Positions 35,391 through 47,258 of a stretch of 64,000 bases of DNA are shown one piece after another. The position numbers were made by a program, and so were the translations under genes. The stretch is from positions 21,338,918-21,402,917 of the forward strand of contig OZ010798.1 in the NCBI GenBank assembly GCA_963932465.1, read 5' to 3'. The notes beneath the pieces were generated by a model. It ran no database searches, was not told the DNA's origin, and saw only the letters and a list, made by a program, of their open reading frames with translations. Source of the DNA: Maratus speciosus. Lineage: Eukaryota; Arthropoda; Arachnida; Araneae; Salticidae. The first letter of the stretch is position 1, and every line of letters starts with the position of its first letter.

Positions 35391-36310
35391 TGAATGCAGT
35401 GATGCCATGGATCTTCGCATTTACATCGTTTTATTGTTTTTTGGCAACTTACCTCAAATTTTAAAACTGATAAACAGTATACATTTTTATTTTCGCAAAA
35501 TTTCTTGAAAACATTTTCATATTTTGTATAACATCTGACAGAATTGATACATTTTATAATGGATTTTAGTACTTCATTAAGAATAAGTGATATTTGTTTA
35601 TCGCCAAGACTGTATGGATAACATAATTCACAAGTAGCATTTCCGGGTTCACACTTTTATCCAGTTTTAATTACTACTTACCTTTCCTCCCATAACATAC
35701 TTCTTTGATAGCGGATTTTTTTCCCATTATTATTATTTGGGCCCCATGTTTTCTCCAATTTAAAATTTTAAAATGCATATGTCATGAATTTCATATTCTG
35801 TATGTGGTCTGCTAAGAAGTTTACTTTCAACACTTTCCTTCCGTGATGCACACGGGGTTTTATTAATTTTATAAATGTAGCACCTCATTTTTATCATTCA
35901 AAACTAGATTAAACATGCCCAAATAGTCAATTTTAGATATACTCTACAAAATTTCCTATGTAAAATTTCCCTCGTGGGGCATATTACACTGTGAATAGAT
36001 GTACAAGTTTTTTTTTTAAATAAATAGTAAAAAAAAGAGGTGTAATTTACTAAAATAGTATTAAAACCAGAGAAATTAAATGATTTTTTATTAAATAAAA
36101 GGTTTCAAATTATAGAAGATAATCCATATAATTATTTCGGTGTCAGTGTATATTTGAACTTTTAAATGGGATCGTTTCGGAAATTAATTTTTATTCATTT
36201 ATTTTTAAATTTTTTCATCTATTATTTCTATTTTTAGACTAAGACACTACTTTCATTAGAAAAAATGACAGAAAATTTGTTAATAAGAAATCTGAAATTG
36301 CCCCCCTGAA
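35391..36310. other. AT-rich sequence, probable interior of a hAT-like remnant
   Basis: No ORF or other repeat is seen. It leads into the hAT-like terminus at 36318-36360, but the opposite terminus was not found before the LTR. Confidence 0.35.
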
Positions 36311-36317
36311 AAGCCAT

Positions 36318-36360
36318 ATTGCCCCCCTGTGGGGCGTACGCCCCACGTTGGGAACCACTG
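36318..36360 (-). mobile_element. hAT-like transposon terminus
   Basis: On the minus strand it starts CAGTGGTTCCCAACGTGGGG and continues with a CGTACGCCCCAC palindrome and GGGGGGC. This is the classic form of many animal hAT ends. The partner end and an 8 bp target duplication were not found, so the copy is truncated or cut by later events. Confidence 0.6.
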
Positions 36361-36470
36361 GCGTATACCCTCTGCCATACGTGTACCCTGTGTTTTTTTT
36401 ACGACTACAGCACTGTGTATAAACTGTTCAGAATGATACTAAATTGGAAAAAAAAATTACTGCTACTTAA

Positions 36471-36996
36471 GGGGACCGGGAAAGCAAAATTCAACCAAAA
36501 AATCGATTTTTACTTTTTTATATCATTAAATATCCAACGATGTGTCACACATATTTATATATGAAAAAATAAGTGTTGAAATTATTCATTTATTATTCAT
36601 TATTTCATATTTCACGACTTTTTCTCAAAACTTGGATTTTTCATGTTTATGTTTCTTTTTTTCAATATCTATTAAACTTAAGAACTTAGATTTTTTTTAA
36701 TACTTGTGGTATGTTATATTGTATACTTTAACTCTGGGATTTAATGATTTGTTGAAAATTATTTATTTTAGGCAGTGAAATCTTACCAAAAATGCTAATT
36801 TAAAAATGATTTTCAATAAATAATTAATAATTAATTTTGAGTTTCACATAGAACGAAAATGGTCTGTTAAAATACGTAAAGTATGTTATTCTGTCTACTC
36901 TAAAAAATCTAGATCTCTATCTTTCACAATTTCGGAGAAAAAGGTACATAAAGTTGGTGAATTTAACATGGCGGAGATAGAGCTTTCCCGGTCTCC
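36471..36996. mobile_element. TTAA-flanked 526 bp MITE
   Basis: Ends GGGGACCGGGAAAGC and GCTTTCCCGGTCTCC are inverted repeats with one mismatch, flanked by TTAA at 36467-36470 and 36997-37000. The interior is AT-rich and noncoding. Confidence 0.85.
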
Positions 36997-37050
36997 TTAA
37001 AAACATTGCTTGTGCTTGATGAATAACATTATTTTGAAAAATCTGCAGAC

Positions 37051-37121
37051 GAAATCGTAGCCGAGTGGTTAGCGCACTCTTCTCCTACGCAGAGGGCTCT
37101 GGATCGAATTCCACCTGTGGT
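37051..37121 (+). ncRNA. tRNA-like sequence (SINE head or tRNA pseudogene)
   Basis: A-box-like TAGCCGAGTGG at 37058-37068 and B-box-like GGATCGAATTC at 37101-37111, 43 bases apart, with an imperfect CTCT...AGAG anticodon-type stem. The loop is too long and the acceptor stem does not pair well, so a functional tRNA is unlikely. Confidence 0.5.
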
Positions 37122-37366
37122 AAGTGTTAAAGTTTATTCTAGTTTGGAATGAATACTATATAATTCAGATGACATTAGGTTAGTGGTTGTATATAAAATA
37201 TGGAGATTAGTTCTTGAAAAATTATGTTTTATCTTTTAAATGGAAATTTTTAAATACAGAAATATGCAAAATAAATGGATTTTTTTCTGGAATTTACATC
37301 AGAAAATTTCAATTAAAATATGTAAATTATACTGGAGTCTCGAGGGGCTACAGTGCCCATATTTTT

Positions 37367-37370
<4 letters not shown>

Positions 37371-37414
<44 letters not shown>
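37371..37414. repeat. (AT)n microsatellite
   Basis: 44 bases of uninterrupted AT dinucleotide. Confidence 0.97.
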
Positions 37415-37416
<2 letters not shown>

Positions 37417-37469
37417 CACCGTATAATGCTTACGAAAGAAAAAAAAAGGTGAAAAAATGTTTGTTGAAG

Positions 37470-37615
37470 TGGTCAAACATGGATGCAATTCAGACATTTG
37501 AAGTGTTTGAAATTCAGACGCATACAAGTGTCTTAAAAATTAAGACACATTAAAACGTCTGAAAATTGAACACTCCGTTTCAGATACTTAAATGTCTGAA
37601 TTTAAGACATTTCAG
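37470..37615. mobile_element. Palindrome-array element, GTCTGA/GTCTTA type
   Basis: Contains GTGGTCAAACATGGATGCAA, then AAATTCAGACG, GTGTCTTAAAAATTAAGACAC, CGTCTGAAAATTGAACACTC and ATGTCTGAATTTAAGACAT. It is a close relative of 62925-63106, with shared text including the GTGGTCAAACATGG lead. Confidence 0.65.
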
Positions 37616-37629
37616 TTTACTATGTTTAA

Positions 37630-38440
37630 AATACAAGTATGTATATAATTTTTCCGTATGCTGTGATAATTAAGTTGGAATGTAGAGGAAAGTATTGATA
37701 TCTTTTTAATAAATCTGTGCTCTTCTCTGCGGGCGTAAGCCCCGCGAAGTGACCGTCACGAAACCTTGTGTTTGGCTTGTAGTCTTTAGGCGGCTTTCGT
37801 TCCGACAAGTTGTATTCGATTAATTATTCGAATCAACAGGGAAACATTTGCATGACATTAATCTATTGCGCTATGGTAGAATAACACATATGTAACAAAA
37901 TAAATAAGAAGGAAATAACATTAAAAGAAAAAAGAAGAAGACAAAAATAGATAGCATAAAAGACAAATGTTACGGGATCATTTTGTAAGATTCTTTGCTT
38001 TTATCGAAAAATAGAAAAAAACTATTTAATCACAGACAGTGTCCAACTGGCCCACCGGACAGCGAGGCATCATATAGCTTCTCAATAAGTGCACTTGCAA
38101 ATGTCAGATTAAAAAGAATTGAGGAATATATCAGGAATTACCTAATTTGGATTTGAGTGGAGCTTTAAAGAGGAAGATTCGGGGGGAAAAATTAAAGAAT
38201 TTAATATACATTTCATTAAAAAATTATCTTTAGAATATACATATATTCTTTTGTGTTCAGAGAGGGATCATGACACCCGCGACCTCCCCCTTGGATCCGC
38301 CATTTCAATGGATTCTTCTTTGGATCTTTTAAAGTTTAAATTCAGACACATTACTCACAACAATTTACAAGTTATTCTGATTTAAAACAATCATTTTAAA
38401 GATCCGTAGCTATAAATAAGCTTCTCAGGGAAAAATTCCA
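37630..38440. other. No gene recognised
   Basis: AT-rich with a few GC-richer phrases (37730-37800). The 60-codon minus ORF at 37626-37808 has no recognisable product. Confidence 0.4.
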
Positions 38441-38451
38441 TGTAAAATTAA

Positions 38452-38861
38452 GGCTGTTCTCAAATCCAAAAGGGCAACTTTATGACATAAGTTTTAATTC
38501 ATTTTTGTTCGGAAATGCATGAAACCAGCAGGTGTTGTTGTTCAGAAACTATGTCATCAAACTGTGTTTTCAGTTTTTTTTTTTTCAAACGCAATAGATT
38601 ATTCAGAAAAGAGTGTCAAAGTGGACGTTTTGAGCCAAATTTCCGCCGAATAGTTAATTGAAAAGCGTCTTTGTCACGTGATCAAAATCGCTTCTAACTC
38701 AATAGGTAATTGATGGATCAAAAAATGGAAAACACACTTACTTCGATTCCAAATCGCTTCGAGAGTCAAGCCTTCCATTTTTATATCTTTCCTTTAAAAT
38801 ATGACTTTATAAATGTGTCAAAACGTTTTTCGCTTGTTAAACAGAGTAGTTGAGAACAGCC
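38452..38861 (+). mobile_element. TTAA MITE family A
   Basis: Starts GGCTGTTCTCAAATCCAAAA after TTAA (38448-38451) and ends TGAGAACAGCCC. The right TTAA is altered to CTAG. It has the full set of family blocks, including GTCACGTGATCAAAATCGCT. Confidence 0.8.
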
Positions 38862-39241
38862 CTAGACACTCTCTCTCTCTCTTTCACTCACTCCCTTACT
38901 CCCACTCTCAAACTCAAGAAACCACATCTGGTGCAAAAAAATGAAGAGAAACAAGACAAATACTATTGTATATTTTATTCTATTGCAGGAGGATTGGTGA
39001 TAACTATTACAAAAAATGTTTGGTTTTACTATGATGTGTATTTCCGAAGCCGATCACAAAACGGGGAAACTTCGAAAATGACCGGAGAATGTGATTCTTC
39101 TTTGTGTTTTTGTGATGATGTGGAGGGCCGGTTAAACTATTGTGCTCCCCTTTTGACTTATGGAGGCGGTCTGAAACAACGGAACAATCTGGAGAAGAAC
39201 TTCTTCGTTTTCCGGAACCTCTTCTTTTTCTGTAAAAATAA

Positions 39242-39291
<50 letters not shown>
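39242..39291. repeat. (AAT)n microsatellite
   Basis: About 17 trinucleotide units. The 154-codon ORF across this site (38850-39314) runs through repeat sequence and an Asn homopolymer, and I do not regard it as a gene. Confidence 0.97.
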
Positions 39292-39295
<4 letters not shown>

Positions 39296-39394
39296 TAACC
39301 TATATATATATTAAGCTATCGTTCGTGGCACAGAAATCGCGATTATTTGTTAATTGTTTAATAGCATGCGCGAATGAAACGCATCTCGTTGGTT

Positions 39395-39700
39395 ATTGAA
39401 CAGCATTTGATGCATCTCCATACCTATAAGGGGGGGCTACCATAGGGAGGATCCTGTTATGTCGCCAAATACCGCCAAGTTTGTGGCCAACTTGGCGATA
39501 CATCGCCCAATTTGTCGACCAAAATGAGTCGCCAAAAGTGACACGAAATCGGCGATACCTCTGCTATTTCGCCAAATTCCCGTAGATTTCTATTGTAAAC
39601 CAATAGAGTTTACTTGCTTACAGAAAATCAACCAATTGAGATATTTTAATGCAACAAAACTAATATTAGCTTAAGGGATTATATTAATTATATTTAAGGG
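39395..39700 (+). repeat. Dispersed repeat, direct copy of 49590-49885
   Basis: Both copies read GGTTATTGAACAGCATTT, ATCCTGTTATGTCGCCAAATAC or close to it, then a dense run of TCGCCAA and TTGGCGA motifs, then TGAGATATTTTAATGCAACA and CTAATATTAGCTTAAGGGAT. Confidence 0.85.
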
Positions 39701-40470
39701 AGTTCAAGTAAATGAAATTATGAATAACAGTAACACAATACAATGTTTAACATGCTTTCCCAAACATAAATTTTAAGGGTGTCCGTGGTTAAAAATTCTA
39801 AAAAAAAAATAAAAAAATACAATTTTTGTTTATTGGCTTAAAAAAGCATTTTAGCATTAAATAACCGCAAACTGCATGCTTTTATCTTCATTAGATCCAG
39901 AGATATAGCACCCTTTACTTTGAGAAGCGATACATCAGCTACCCTCTGACGAGAAATTTAACTTCATTTATCTCAGAATGAATTTTTTCGCGATTTGTCA
40001 ACTTTAAAAGAATATATCTCAAGTTCCTTGCAAGATATATGTATGAAATTTTCAACACAGATTTTATGCCAAATTTCCAACAAATTGTCTTTAGGACTTT
40101 TAATTTTGAGTGATAATTGTGAAAATAGGCTAATGAATACAAAACTCACTCATAAAAAAACTTCATTTTTTTTATTTAATTTAAAAAAAAAAAATTCATA
40201 TTCAATATTTTAAGAAATCCTGAAGACACATTAAAATGACACATTTGCTGTACACAAAAGTTTAAAAATTTTGTAAATCTAGAAAGTACTTCCAGATTTA
40301 TATAAAAAATTAAATATGTTTAAAATTTTAAAATTTAATTTTTTTTTAAATATTTAAAAATTTTCAGATTTTTTTTACATGCAATATTTGTTTTATATTA
40401 AAACATATTCCAAAAAAACATTTCATAACAAAATCTCTATAAATAAAAAAAAAAGAGTTTTGAGCCTCGG
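39701..40470. other. AT-rich sequence, nothing recognised
   Basis: Homopolymer-rich. The ORFs on both strands at 39939-40213 are chance. Confidence 0.4.
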
Positions 40471-40474
40471 ACCC

Positions 40475-40884
40475 GGCTGTTCTCAAATCGAAAAGGGCAA
40501 CTTCCTGACATAGGTTTTTATTCCTTTTTGTTCGAAAATGCATGAAACTAGCTGGTGTTGTTGTTCAGAAACTATGTCATTAGCTGTTTTTTTTTCATTT
40601 TTTTAGGTTTTTCAGAAAATAGCGTCAATGTGGACGTTTTGATCCGAATTTCCGCGCGAAAGTAGAAAAATCACTGAAGAGCAGACGGAAAACGGGTTTG
40701 TCAAGTGATCGAAATAGCTTATAATTTAATATGTAATTGATTGATCAAAAAATGGAAAAAACAGTTCAATTCCAAATCGCTTCCATGGCCAGGCCTTCCA
40801 ATTTTATATCTTTCCGTTAAAACATGAATTTGTAAATGTGTCAGAACGTTTTGCGCTTGTTAAGCAGAGCAGTTAAGAACAGCC
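40475..40884 (+). mobile_element. TTAA MITE family A
   Basis: Runs from GGCTGTTCTCAAATCGAAAA to AGTTAAGAACAGCC, then TTAA (40885-40888). The left TTAA is lost. Confidence 0.8.
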
Positions 40885-41044
40885 TTAAGCAAAAATGTTG
40901 TTTTATGTTTTGGCGCATTTTAATTTTTAAAATGTAAATTCAGCCAAATAACTAAAAATTTCTTCGGAATTTTTTATTTATGATATAAGACTGTTATAAA
41001 TAAAAATATTTTCGAAGGAAAATTTTACAAAATACATTTAAATT

Positions 41045-41365
41045 TTCGACTAAAAGCTCTTTTAAGGATGTTTTTGTATTTTATTATTTACAACAATTAA
41101 TTTTCTTTCTTTACAATTCTTTTGTTGCCACTTTACAAAAAAAAAATCATAATATAATTCTTTTAAAATGCGTAAGTATAATTCTTCATAATATAATTCT
41201 TATAAAATGCGTAAGTAAGTAACTAAAAGCTCTTTTAAAGATGTTTTTACATTTTATTAATTACAACAATTAATTTTATTTGTTTACAATTCTTTTGTTG
41301 TCATTTTACAAAAAAAAACAAAAAAACATAATATCATTCTTTTAAAATGCGTAAGTATCGTTCGC
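41045..41365 (+). repeat. Two-unit tandem duplication (~172 bp)
   Basis: AAAGCTCTTTTAA(G/A)GATGTTTTT, ACAACAATTAATTTT, TTACAATTCTTTTGTTG and TTTTAAAATGCGTAAGTA occur in both units. Confidence 0.85.
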
Positions 41366-41597
41366 GTAAAAGATTTCACATAATAAGAATAAATTGTGTA
41401 TTTGAATTCTTAACACTGAAAAATACTTTTATAATTAAATGTAAATAATTGTATTTTCACAAATTTTAATTCATTAAAAATAAGGTATAATTTTCATTAT
41501 AAAGGTATTTAAAAAATTTCATAAAAGAAATCGTTAAACTATTATATGATTAAGGGGAATGAGCACCAAAATATGTCCCATTTCCAACCATTCTTAA

Positions 41598-42098
41598 GGC
41601 TGTCTCAAATCAAAAGGGGGAACTTTCTGACATAAGTTTAAATTGATTTTTGTTCGGAAACGTATAAAAATAGCAGGTGTTATTATTCAGAATCTGTGTA
41701 ATCGAACATTTATTTCCGTTTTATTGTAAACGTAATAGATCTTTTAGAAAATGCTGTCAAACTTGACATTTTAACAGAATTTCTAGACGAGAGTAGCAAA
41801 AGAGCCAGCAGGAAGAGAGAAAAAACGCCGCGCTCACGTGACCCATTTCGCTTATAACTCTATAGGTAATCTATTGATCAAAAAATGGAAAAAACAGTTC
41901 GATTCCAAATCGCTTCCCGAAAATATTGACGAAAATAATTGTTTATATTGACGAAAAATGAAAACACACGACCTCTGATACATCTCTTCAAAAATCACGT
42001 CAGCAAGTTTCATCTGTTTGCTTTTAAAAATGAGTCTGAAAATGTATCACAAAATTTCGAGCTGTTGATGGTGGAAAAACATTTTTTTCAGTCACCCT
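41598..42098 (+). mobile_element. Chimeric TTAA MITE (family A left, family B right)
   Basis: Left half GGCTGTCTCAAATCAAAAGG through CGATTCCAAATCGCTTCCCG is family A. The right half from about 41930 matches the reverse complement of the family B element at 46063 (CAGCAAGTTTCAT, TGAGTCTGAAAATGTATCAC) and ends GTCACCC before TTAA (42099-42102). Confidence 0.65.
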
Positions 42099-42185
42099 TA
42101 ATAACTCTTTTTTAGTGAGGGAAAATGTAGCTTTTACATGTAACGTAGTTCTCTAACAAACCTCCTATGTTAAACTTAAACTTAA

Positions 42186-42477
42186 GGCTGTTCTCAACTG
42201 CTCTGCTCAACAAGCGCAAAACGTTTTGACATATTTAAAATTCATTTTTAAAAGGAAAGATATACAATTGGAAAGCTTGACTATGGAAGCGATTTGGACT
42301 CGAACTGTGTTTTCTATTTTTGGATCAATAAAATACCTATCGCGTTATAAGCGAGTTTGATTTACGTGATAAGACTTTTTTTCCTTCTATTACTAGTATT
42401 TCTTTCTCCTTTCGTTCGGAAATTAGATTCAAAAAGCCAACTTTGAAAGTATTTTCTGAAAGATCTATTGCGTTTAG

Positions 42478-42518
<41 letters not shown>

Positions 42519-42637
42519 TAAATATATTTATTTAACGTAGATTTTGAATAAACACATCTGCCAGTTTCAGCCGTTTCCGAACAAAAATGAATTAAAACTT
42601 ATGCCATAAAGATGCCCGTTTTGATTTAAGAACAGCC
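42186..42637 (-). mobile_element. TTAA MITE family A with internal poly(A)
   Basis: GGCTGTTCTCAACTGCTCTG after TTAA (42182-42185); ends TTTAAGAACAGCC before TTAA. An uninterrupted run of 38 A (42479-42516) has expanded inside it. Confidence 0.85.
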
Positions 42638-42959
42638 TTAACCCTTAAATGCGCAATTTTTTATTTTGTTTCGAAACAATTATATATGATTCTTTGAAAG
42701 GTTTATTACGCATTAAAAATAATGAAAAAAATCAGAGATACATTTTTCATATGATACGTCAATCTTTTCTTCTGTTGCACATCTGCAATACAAACAAAAA
42801 CTTCTATCATGTGGCTGTTTTACGCTAAACTATTACAAATTAGTCAATATTTTAATAAGTATGTCTCCAAATACCTTATTTTATATAATTATTTATTTTA
42901 TAAAACTTAACCTTTAACCCTTTAATTCCCATGATAGAACACGTTCTAGAAATTACGTA

Positions 42960-43195
42960 CACTGTAAAAAAAAATCCGACCAGCTTTCCTGTAGGAACCG
43001 GAAAAATAGTTGTCCTTATCGTACCGGAAAAATTTCCGACCCAGCTTGGAATAAAATCCGTAAAAAAAGGAAATAGTCAATAAAACGGTATTTTACGGAT
43101 TTTATTCCGAACTGGGTCGGAAATTCTTCCGGTACGAGAAGGGCAACTATTTTTCCGATTCGTACAGGAAAACTGGTCATATTTTCTTTACAGTG
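42960..43195. mobile_element. 236 bp hairpin MITE, copy 1
   Basis: Nearly self-complementary end to end: CACTGTAAAAAAAAATCCGA ... TTTTCTTTACAGTG, flanked by TA. The inner arms include ATCGTACCGGAAAAATTTCC and GGAAATTCTTCCGGTACGAG around a GTAAAAAAAGG/ATTTTAC centre. Confidence 0.9.
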
Positions 43196-43370
43196 TAGTT
43201 CAGAGAATCTGACTTTACACTAGAAAGTTTCAATGGTTCATTTCACTTTATTTAAATACGGAATGTCTGTTATTAATTAAAGCAAATATTGCTATTTTAA
43301 TTTTCTGGTGTGAATTAGGTAAATACGAATAAAAAAAATCTATTAAGTTCAAAACACTGTTGTTTACATA

Positions 43371-43608
43371 CACTGTAAAAAAAAATACTGCCAGTTTTCC
43401 GGTAGGAATCTGAAAAAGAGTTGCCCTTATCGTACCGGAATAATTTCCGACCCAGCTCGGAATAAAATCCGTAAAAATAAGGAAATAGTCAGTAAAACGG
43501 TATTTTACAGATTTTATTCCAAGCTGGGTTGGAAATTATTCCGGTACGATAAGGGCAACTATTTTTCCGATTCCTACAGGAAAACTGGCATTATTTTTTT
43601 TTACAGTG
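43371..43608. mobile_element. 238 bp hairpin MITE, copy 2
   Basis: Same family as 42960-43195, in the same locus 175 bases away, with its own flanking TA pair (43369-43370, 43609-43610). Ends 73 bases from the donor of exon 43682-43874. Confidence 0.9.
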
Positions 43609-43681
43609 TATATGCAAAGCTGCTCACTAAAGGGTTAAACTTTTCTTTTTCCTTTTTTAATAAAAATGAAGATGGACTTAC

Positions 43682-43874
43682 TGGGAGCAATGTAGTACAG
43701 CTGCTACTTGATCCTTGTACTTCTAGAAGAGGTAAATCAAAATGTTCCTCTGTCTCGGTCTCCTCAACTCTTTGTAATCCATCATCATAAGGTTGATTGA
43801 CTGGAAAGGGCAAGTCTTCGAATATGGTTGCCAATGTCCCAACTTGAGGAAGAGATCTTCTAGGCTGTATATCG
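43682..43874 (-). CDS. Internal exon (193 nt) of unknown large minus-strand gene
   Basis: Minus-strand acceptor CTTCTGTTTCAG, 193 nt open in one frame, donor CCA/GTAAGTCC. One base completes the previous codon, then 64 codons follow, ending in phase 0. The peptide starts DIQPRRSLPQVGTLATIFED, includes PVNQPYDDGLQRVEETETEE and a Ser-rich DLPLLEVQGSSSSCTTLLP end, acidic overall. The entry phase (needs two bases) is supplied by exon 48865-48962 and the exit phase fits exon 922-971. I do not recognise a domain. Codon-like composition contrasts clearly with the AT-rich flanks. Confidence 0.75.
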
Positions 43875-43923
43875 CTGAAACAGAAGAACAAATACTTCGC
43901 AATTAGGTTTTTTATCCCCTTAA

Positions 43924-44646
43924 GGCTGCAGTGGACGTTCAAAAATATTTTCTACAGTTTTTGCTCAATTGTTTTGAAATTTAATACAAATATAATTTGA
44001 GCAATAATTAAGAAAATTTCTTAATTTCATTAAAAAATATTAATATGCAAATAAGTAATTAATTAACAATATGCTAATTAGTGATATGAATTAAAATGCT
44101 TCATACGCATTAAATTTTGGTTCAGAAACTTGTAATTTTTTTTAGGTTTTTTTATGATATTACATCAAAAATGGTATACATTTTAAAATTATACTAAGTA
44201 CCTTGGCAGAAAAAAATTATAAATATATAATACATGATTATTTCGAATAAAATTCAATAATAAAATATCACTTCTTTTTTTTTTTTACTTTTATATGAAA
44301 TAATGTACACATATTAATATCAAGTTTTGTAATAACGTATATTAACAAAAATATTACCAAGTATTATGAAAATTGGTATAAAATTAAGACGCATGGAGCA
44401 TTTTGAACTTACTCAGTCGGCGAAAATTCACAATTTGAGAAAACTGGATTTAAAGTTTTATTTTAAGTGTAGATTAATGTAGTATGTTAAAAAAAAAAAA
44501 AAACAGCTATATCTCTGCAAAAATTATCGGATTTGAATAACTTTTTTTTTATTTCAAAGTAGAAGATGGCCAGAACATTTTTTTCCAAAAAACAGAAAAT
44601 CGATTTAAAATTTTTTTTTTGCGATTTTGAACGTCCACTGTCACCC
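43924..44646. mobile_element. TTAA-type element, 723 bp
   Basis: Left GGCTGCAGTGGACGTTCAAAA and right (complement) GGGTGACAGTGGACGTTCAAAA form about 21 bp inverted ends. TTAA is present at the left (43920-43923) and TAAT, probably decayed, at the right. Ends starting GG(C/G)TG place it with families A and B. No ORF. Confidence 0.7.
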
Positions 44647-44789
44647 TAATTGAATTGTTTTAATTACCTGCTTAGGCAGGGTACGGTGGACGTAAAAAGT
44701 ATGCTGGAGATGGAACAAATAAGGCCCCAAACAGAAATATTGGTAGATTAGCTAAATTCAAATCAACTTAATAATATAAACGTTGAGAA

Positions 44790-44840
44790 CAAACCAAGAA
44801 GTATCAGGTTCGAATCCCTGTTCCATGACCCAATGCGTAT
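44790..44840 (+). ncRNA. B-box fragment, possible SINE remnant
   Basis: CAGGTTCGAATCCCTGTTCC at 44807-44826 contains a perfect RNA polymerase III B box, but no A box is found at the right distance. Confidence 0.3.
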
Positions 44841-45850
44841 AGATTTCCGTTTAAAAAAAAGATCATTCTTTATACACAAAGTATTACTCTACATATCTAC
44901 ATTTAAAGTTAAAGATTGAACCTAAGTAAACTTATTGTTCAACCAGTGCACAAAATGTCGAACACGTTTGTGTGGACACGGCAGCTGTTATTTTGATAAA
45001 AATAATTTAAAAAATGTCGAATTTTAGATTTTTATTTTTAAATGTGCCTTAGTATAATTAGAACATTCTGTATAAATTTCGGAACGATTCAATAAATAAT
45101 AAAAGAGGTATACTTAAGTCTATTAATAAGAAATTTCATTAAAGCCCTCCCGCTCAACGTCCCTTTAACTGCCAATGTTTAAACTCATTTTTCTCAGTTC
45201 GCAATTTTTTATATTTTCATTTTAAACGAAATGCAAAGACTTCTACAATAATTAAGCAAATTGTGCGAAATGTTTTAAAAAGTATGTTTAGACCTTGTAT
45301 GTGAGAAGGAAATATTGGATTTTTGATATGTAGTATGTAATTTTTTTTATTTTATGAATTTAAAAACATGCTATTTTCCCACTTTTTTCTCCATATATTA
45401 TATTCAGTAATTAATTGCTTTTTTACTGATCTAAACGACTCATCAAAAATCTGATACTTAGATTTATGGAAAAAAGAACTCCGAATAAATTATAAAAAAA
45501 AAAAAAAAAAAATTCCTAAATATAAAAAAATGAAAAAGAAGAAAAAAAAATTAAAATTGTTAATTTAAAAAAAAATCAAATTGCTAATTTTAAAAAAAAT
45601 TAAATAAAAAATTCCTATATTGAGAATTTAATATGTTTTATGGTTATTACGACTATACGCTTTATTCAAATACGAACCTAAAAATATAATATAGGGCATA
45701 GTTAGAATATAAAAATTGCCGAGTCCCTTTAACCAACTTTTAGTGGCAATTTCATTGTCACCATGTTTAAATAACAAAATTCAGCTGTTTAATTGAAGTA
45801 TGATAGTTGATTTGAAGTTTAATTGAAGTTGCAGCATTGAAAGTTATAAC
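44841..45850. other. AT-rich sequence, nothing recognised
   Basis: Long A and T runs, no ORF, no clear repeat. Confidence 0.4.
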
Positions 45851-45857
45851 ACTTTAA

Positions 45858-46486
45858 CCCCTTAATTCTCGCTCCCGTCATATTCACGGGCTGTGTCTTT
45901 TACTCAGATTGTTTGATTCCCACCAGTTTTATAAAATAGTGAAATTGGCTATATTTTAGTATCGTTTTACCTGTCATTAAATAAGGTGAATATTTCTTTT
46001 TCATAAAAGTGGTGTCAATAAGCAATTTGAATTTTTAAACCGTAATTTAATTCGAGCCTTAAGGGTGTATTCGAAAAAATATTTTTCCACCCTCAACAGC
46101 TCGAAATTCTCTGAGACATTTTCAGACTCATTTTTAAAAATAAAAACATGAAACTTGCTGGGGTGATTTCTGAAGACATGTTTAACATGCCGTGTGATTT
46201 CATTTTCAGCTCAATTCATTAGAATTTGATTTTTAAACAATTATTTTCTCTGTATGACCATTTTTTTCATTCCCAGATCGCCCGCTTCGGAAAATTCGGT
46301 TCAAAAAGCCAACTTTGACAGCGTTTTTTAGAGTATTTTCTGCAGTTATCAAAAAATTAAGAAGCACGGCACATTATATAGTTTCTAAATAAGAGAATTT
46401 CCCAGTTTGATGCGTTTGAGAGCAAAAATGAATTTTAAAATGAATCAGAAAATAAGCAGTTTGGATCGGAATACACCCTTTAGGGG
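45858..46486. mobile_element. TTAA-bounded element containing a nested TTAA element
   Basis: TTAACCCCTTAATTCTCGCT at 45854 and AGGGGTTAA ending at 46490 look like inverted ends with TTAA. The block 46063-46478 inside it is a separate family B element. Confidence 0.45.
46063..46478 (+). mobile_element. TTAA MITE family B
   Basis: GGGTGTATTCGAAAAAATAT at the left after TTAA (46059-46062) and TTGGATCGGAATACACCC at the right. Internal blocks (CTCAACAGCTCGAAATTCT, CAGACTCATTTTTAAAAA) are distant homologues of family A blocks. Confidence 0.75.
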
Positions 46487-46570
46487 TTAAATGAGAATAA
46501 GTAAAATAAATAAAGACACAGACTTGAATACAGTTTTACTAAAAGCGTTAAAAATGCGTTCAGTATAAAC

Positions 46571-46601
46571 GTTTCGCCAAGCAACCGCAAGGCCTCATCA
46601 G
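46571..46601 (-). ncRNA. Hammerhead-like motif (left arm)
   Basis: Minus strand: CTGATGA, one G, GCC/GGC stem around TTGCGGTTGCTT, then GAAAC. Upstream TACA...TGTA could form a 4 bp stem I. Stem III is unclear. Confidence 0.4.
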
Positions 46602-47258
46602 TACAAACAAACTGTAAAAATAAACAAAAGAACAAATAAAGTACAGTTAAAGTTATTTTTTCAAAAACAAACGATATTCACCAGGAATGGTACAGGCTTC
46701 ATTCATGCTTGGCGGACGTAATTGAGTAAACCAGCTCTCTAGAAACGATCTACCTTGATAACTGTTACAACCTGATTTAAAAATACAAGCGTTTGCAAAT
46801 AACAAGCGTTTGCGGGTTTGCAAATAACAAGCGTTTGCGGGTTTGCAAATAACAAGCGTTAAAAATACAAGCGTTTGCGGGATGTGATCCGTTTAAAGAG
46901 AATGCTGGACTATTTTTTAATTTTGATTTCTCATTTTGAAAGCACTAATATGCTCCTTCAGGCGAATTTCCATTTATCTAAATTCAAAATGAGAAATCAA
47001 AATTAAAAATTAGTGCAGCGTTCTGTTGAAACGGATCACATCTATCACAACACTATTTGCGAACACGCTTGTATTTTGAAATCAGGTTTGACAGTTATCA
47101 TGGTAGATTGTTTCGAGACAGCTGGTTTACTCAATTACGGTCGCCAACATTGAATGAAGCCTGTTCCATTCGTGGTGAATATTGTATTTTTTTAATAACT
47201 TTAACTTTAACTGTACTTGATTTGTTTTGTTGTTTGTTGTTACAATGGTTAAATTGTA

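Noticed and set aside
37051..37121. Functional tRNA gene
   Set aside because: A and B boxes are present, but the acceptor stem fails and the anticodon loop is too long.
38850..39314. 154-codon plus ORF
   Set aside because: It is composed of MITE end sequence, a CT-rich run and an (AAT)n microsatellite giving poly-Asn. No domain and no splice context.
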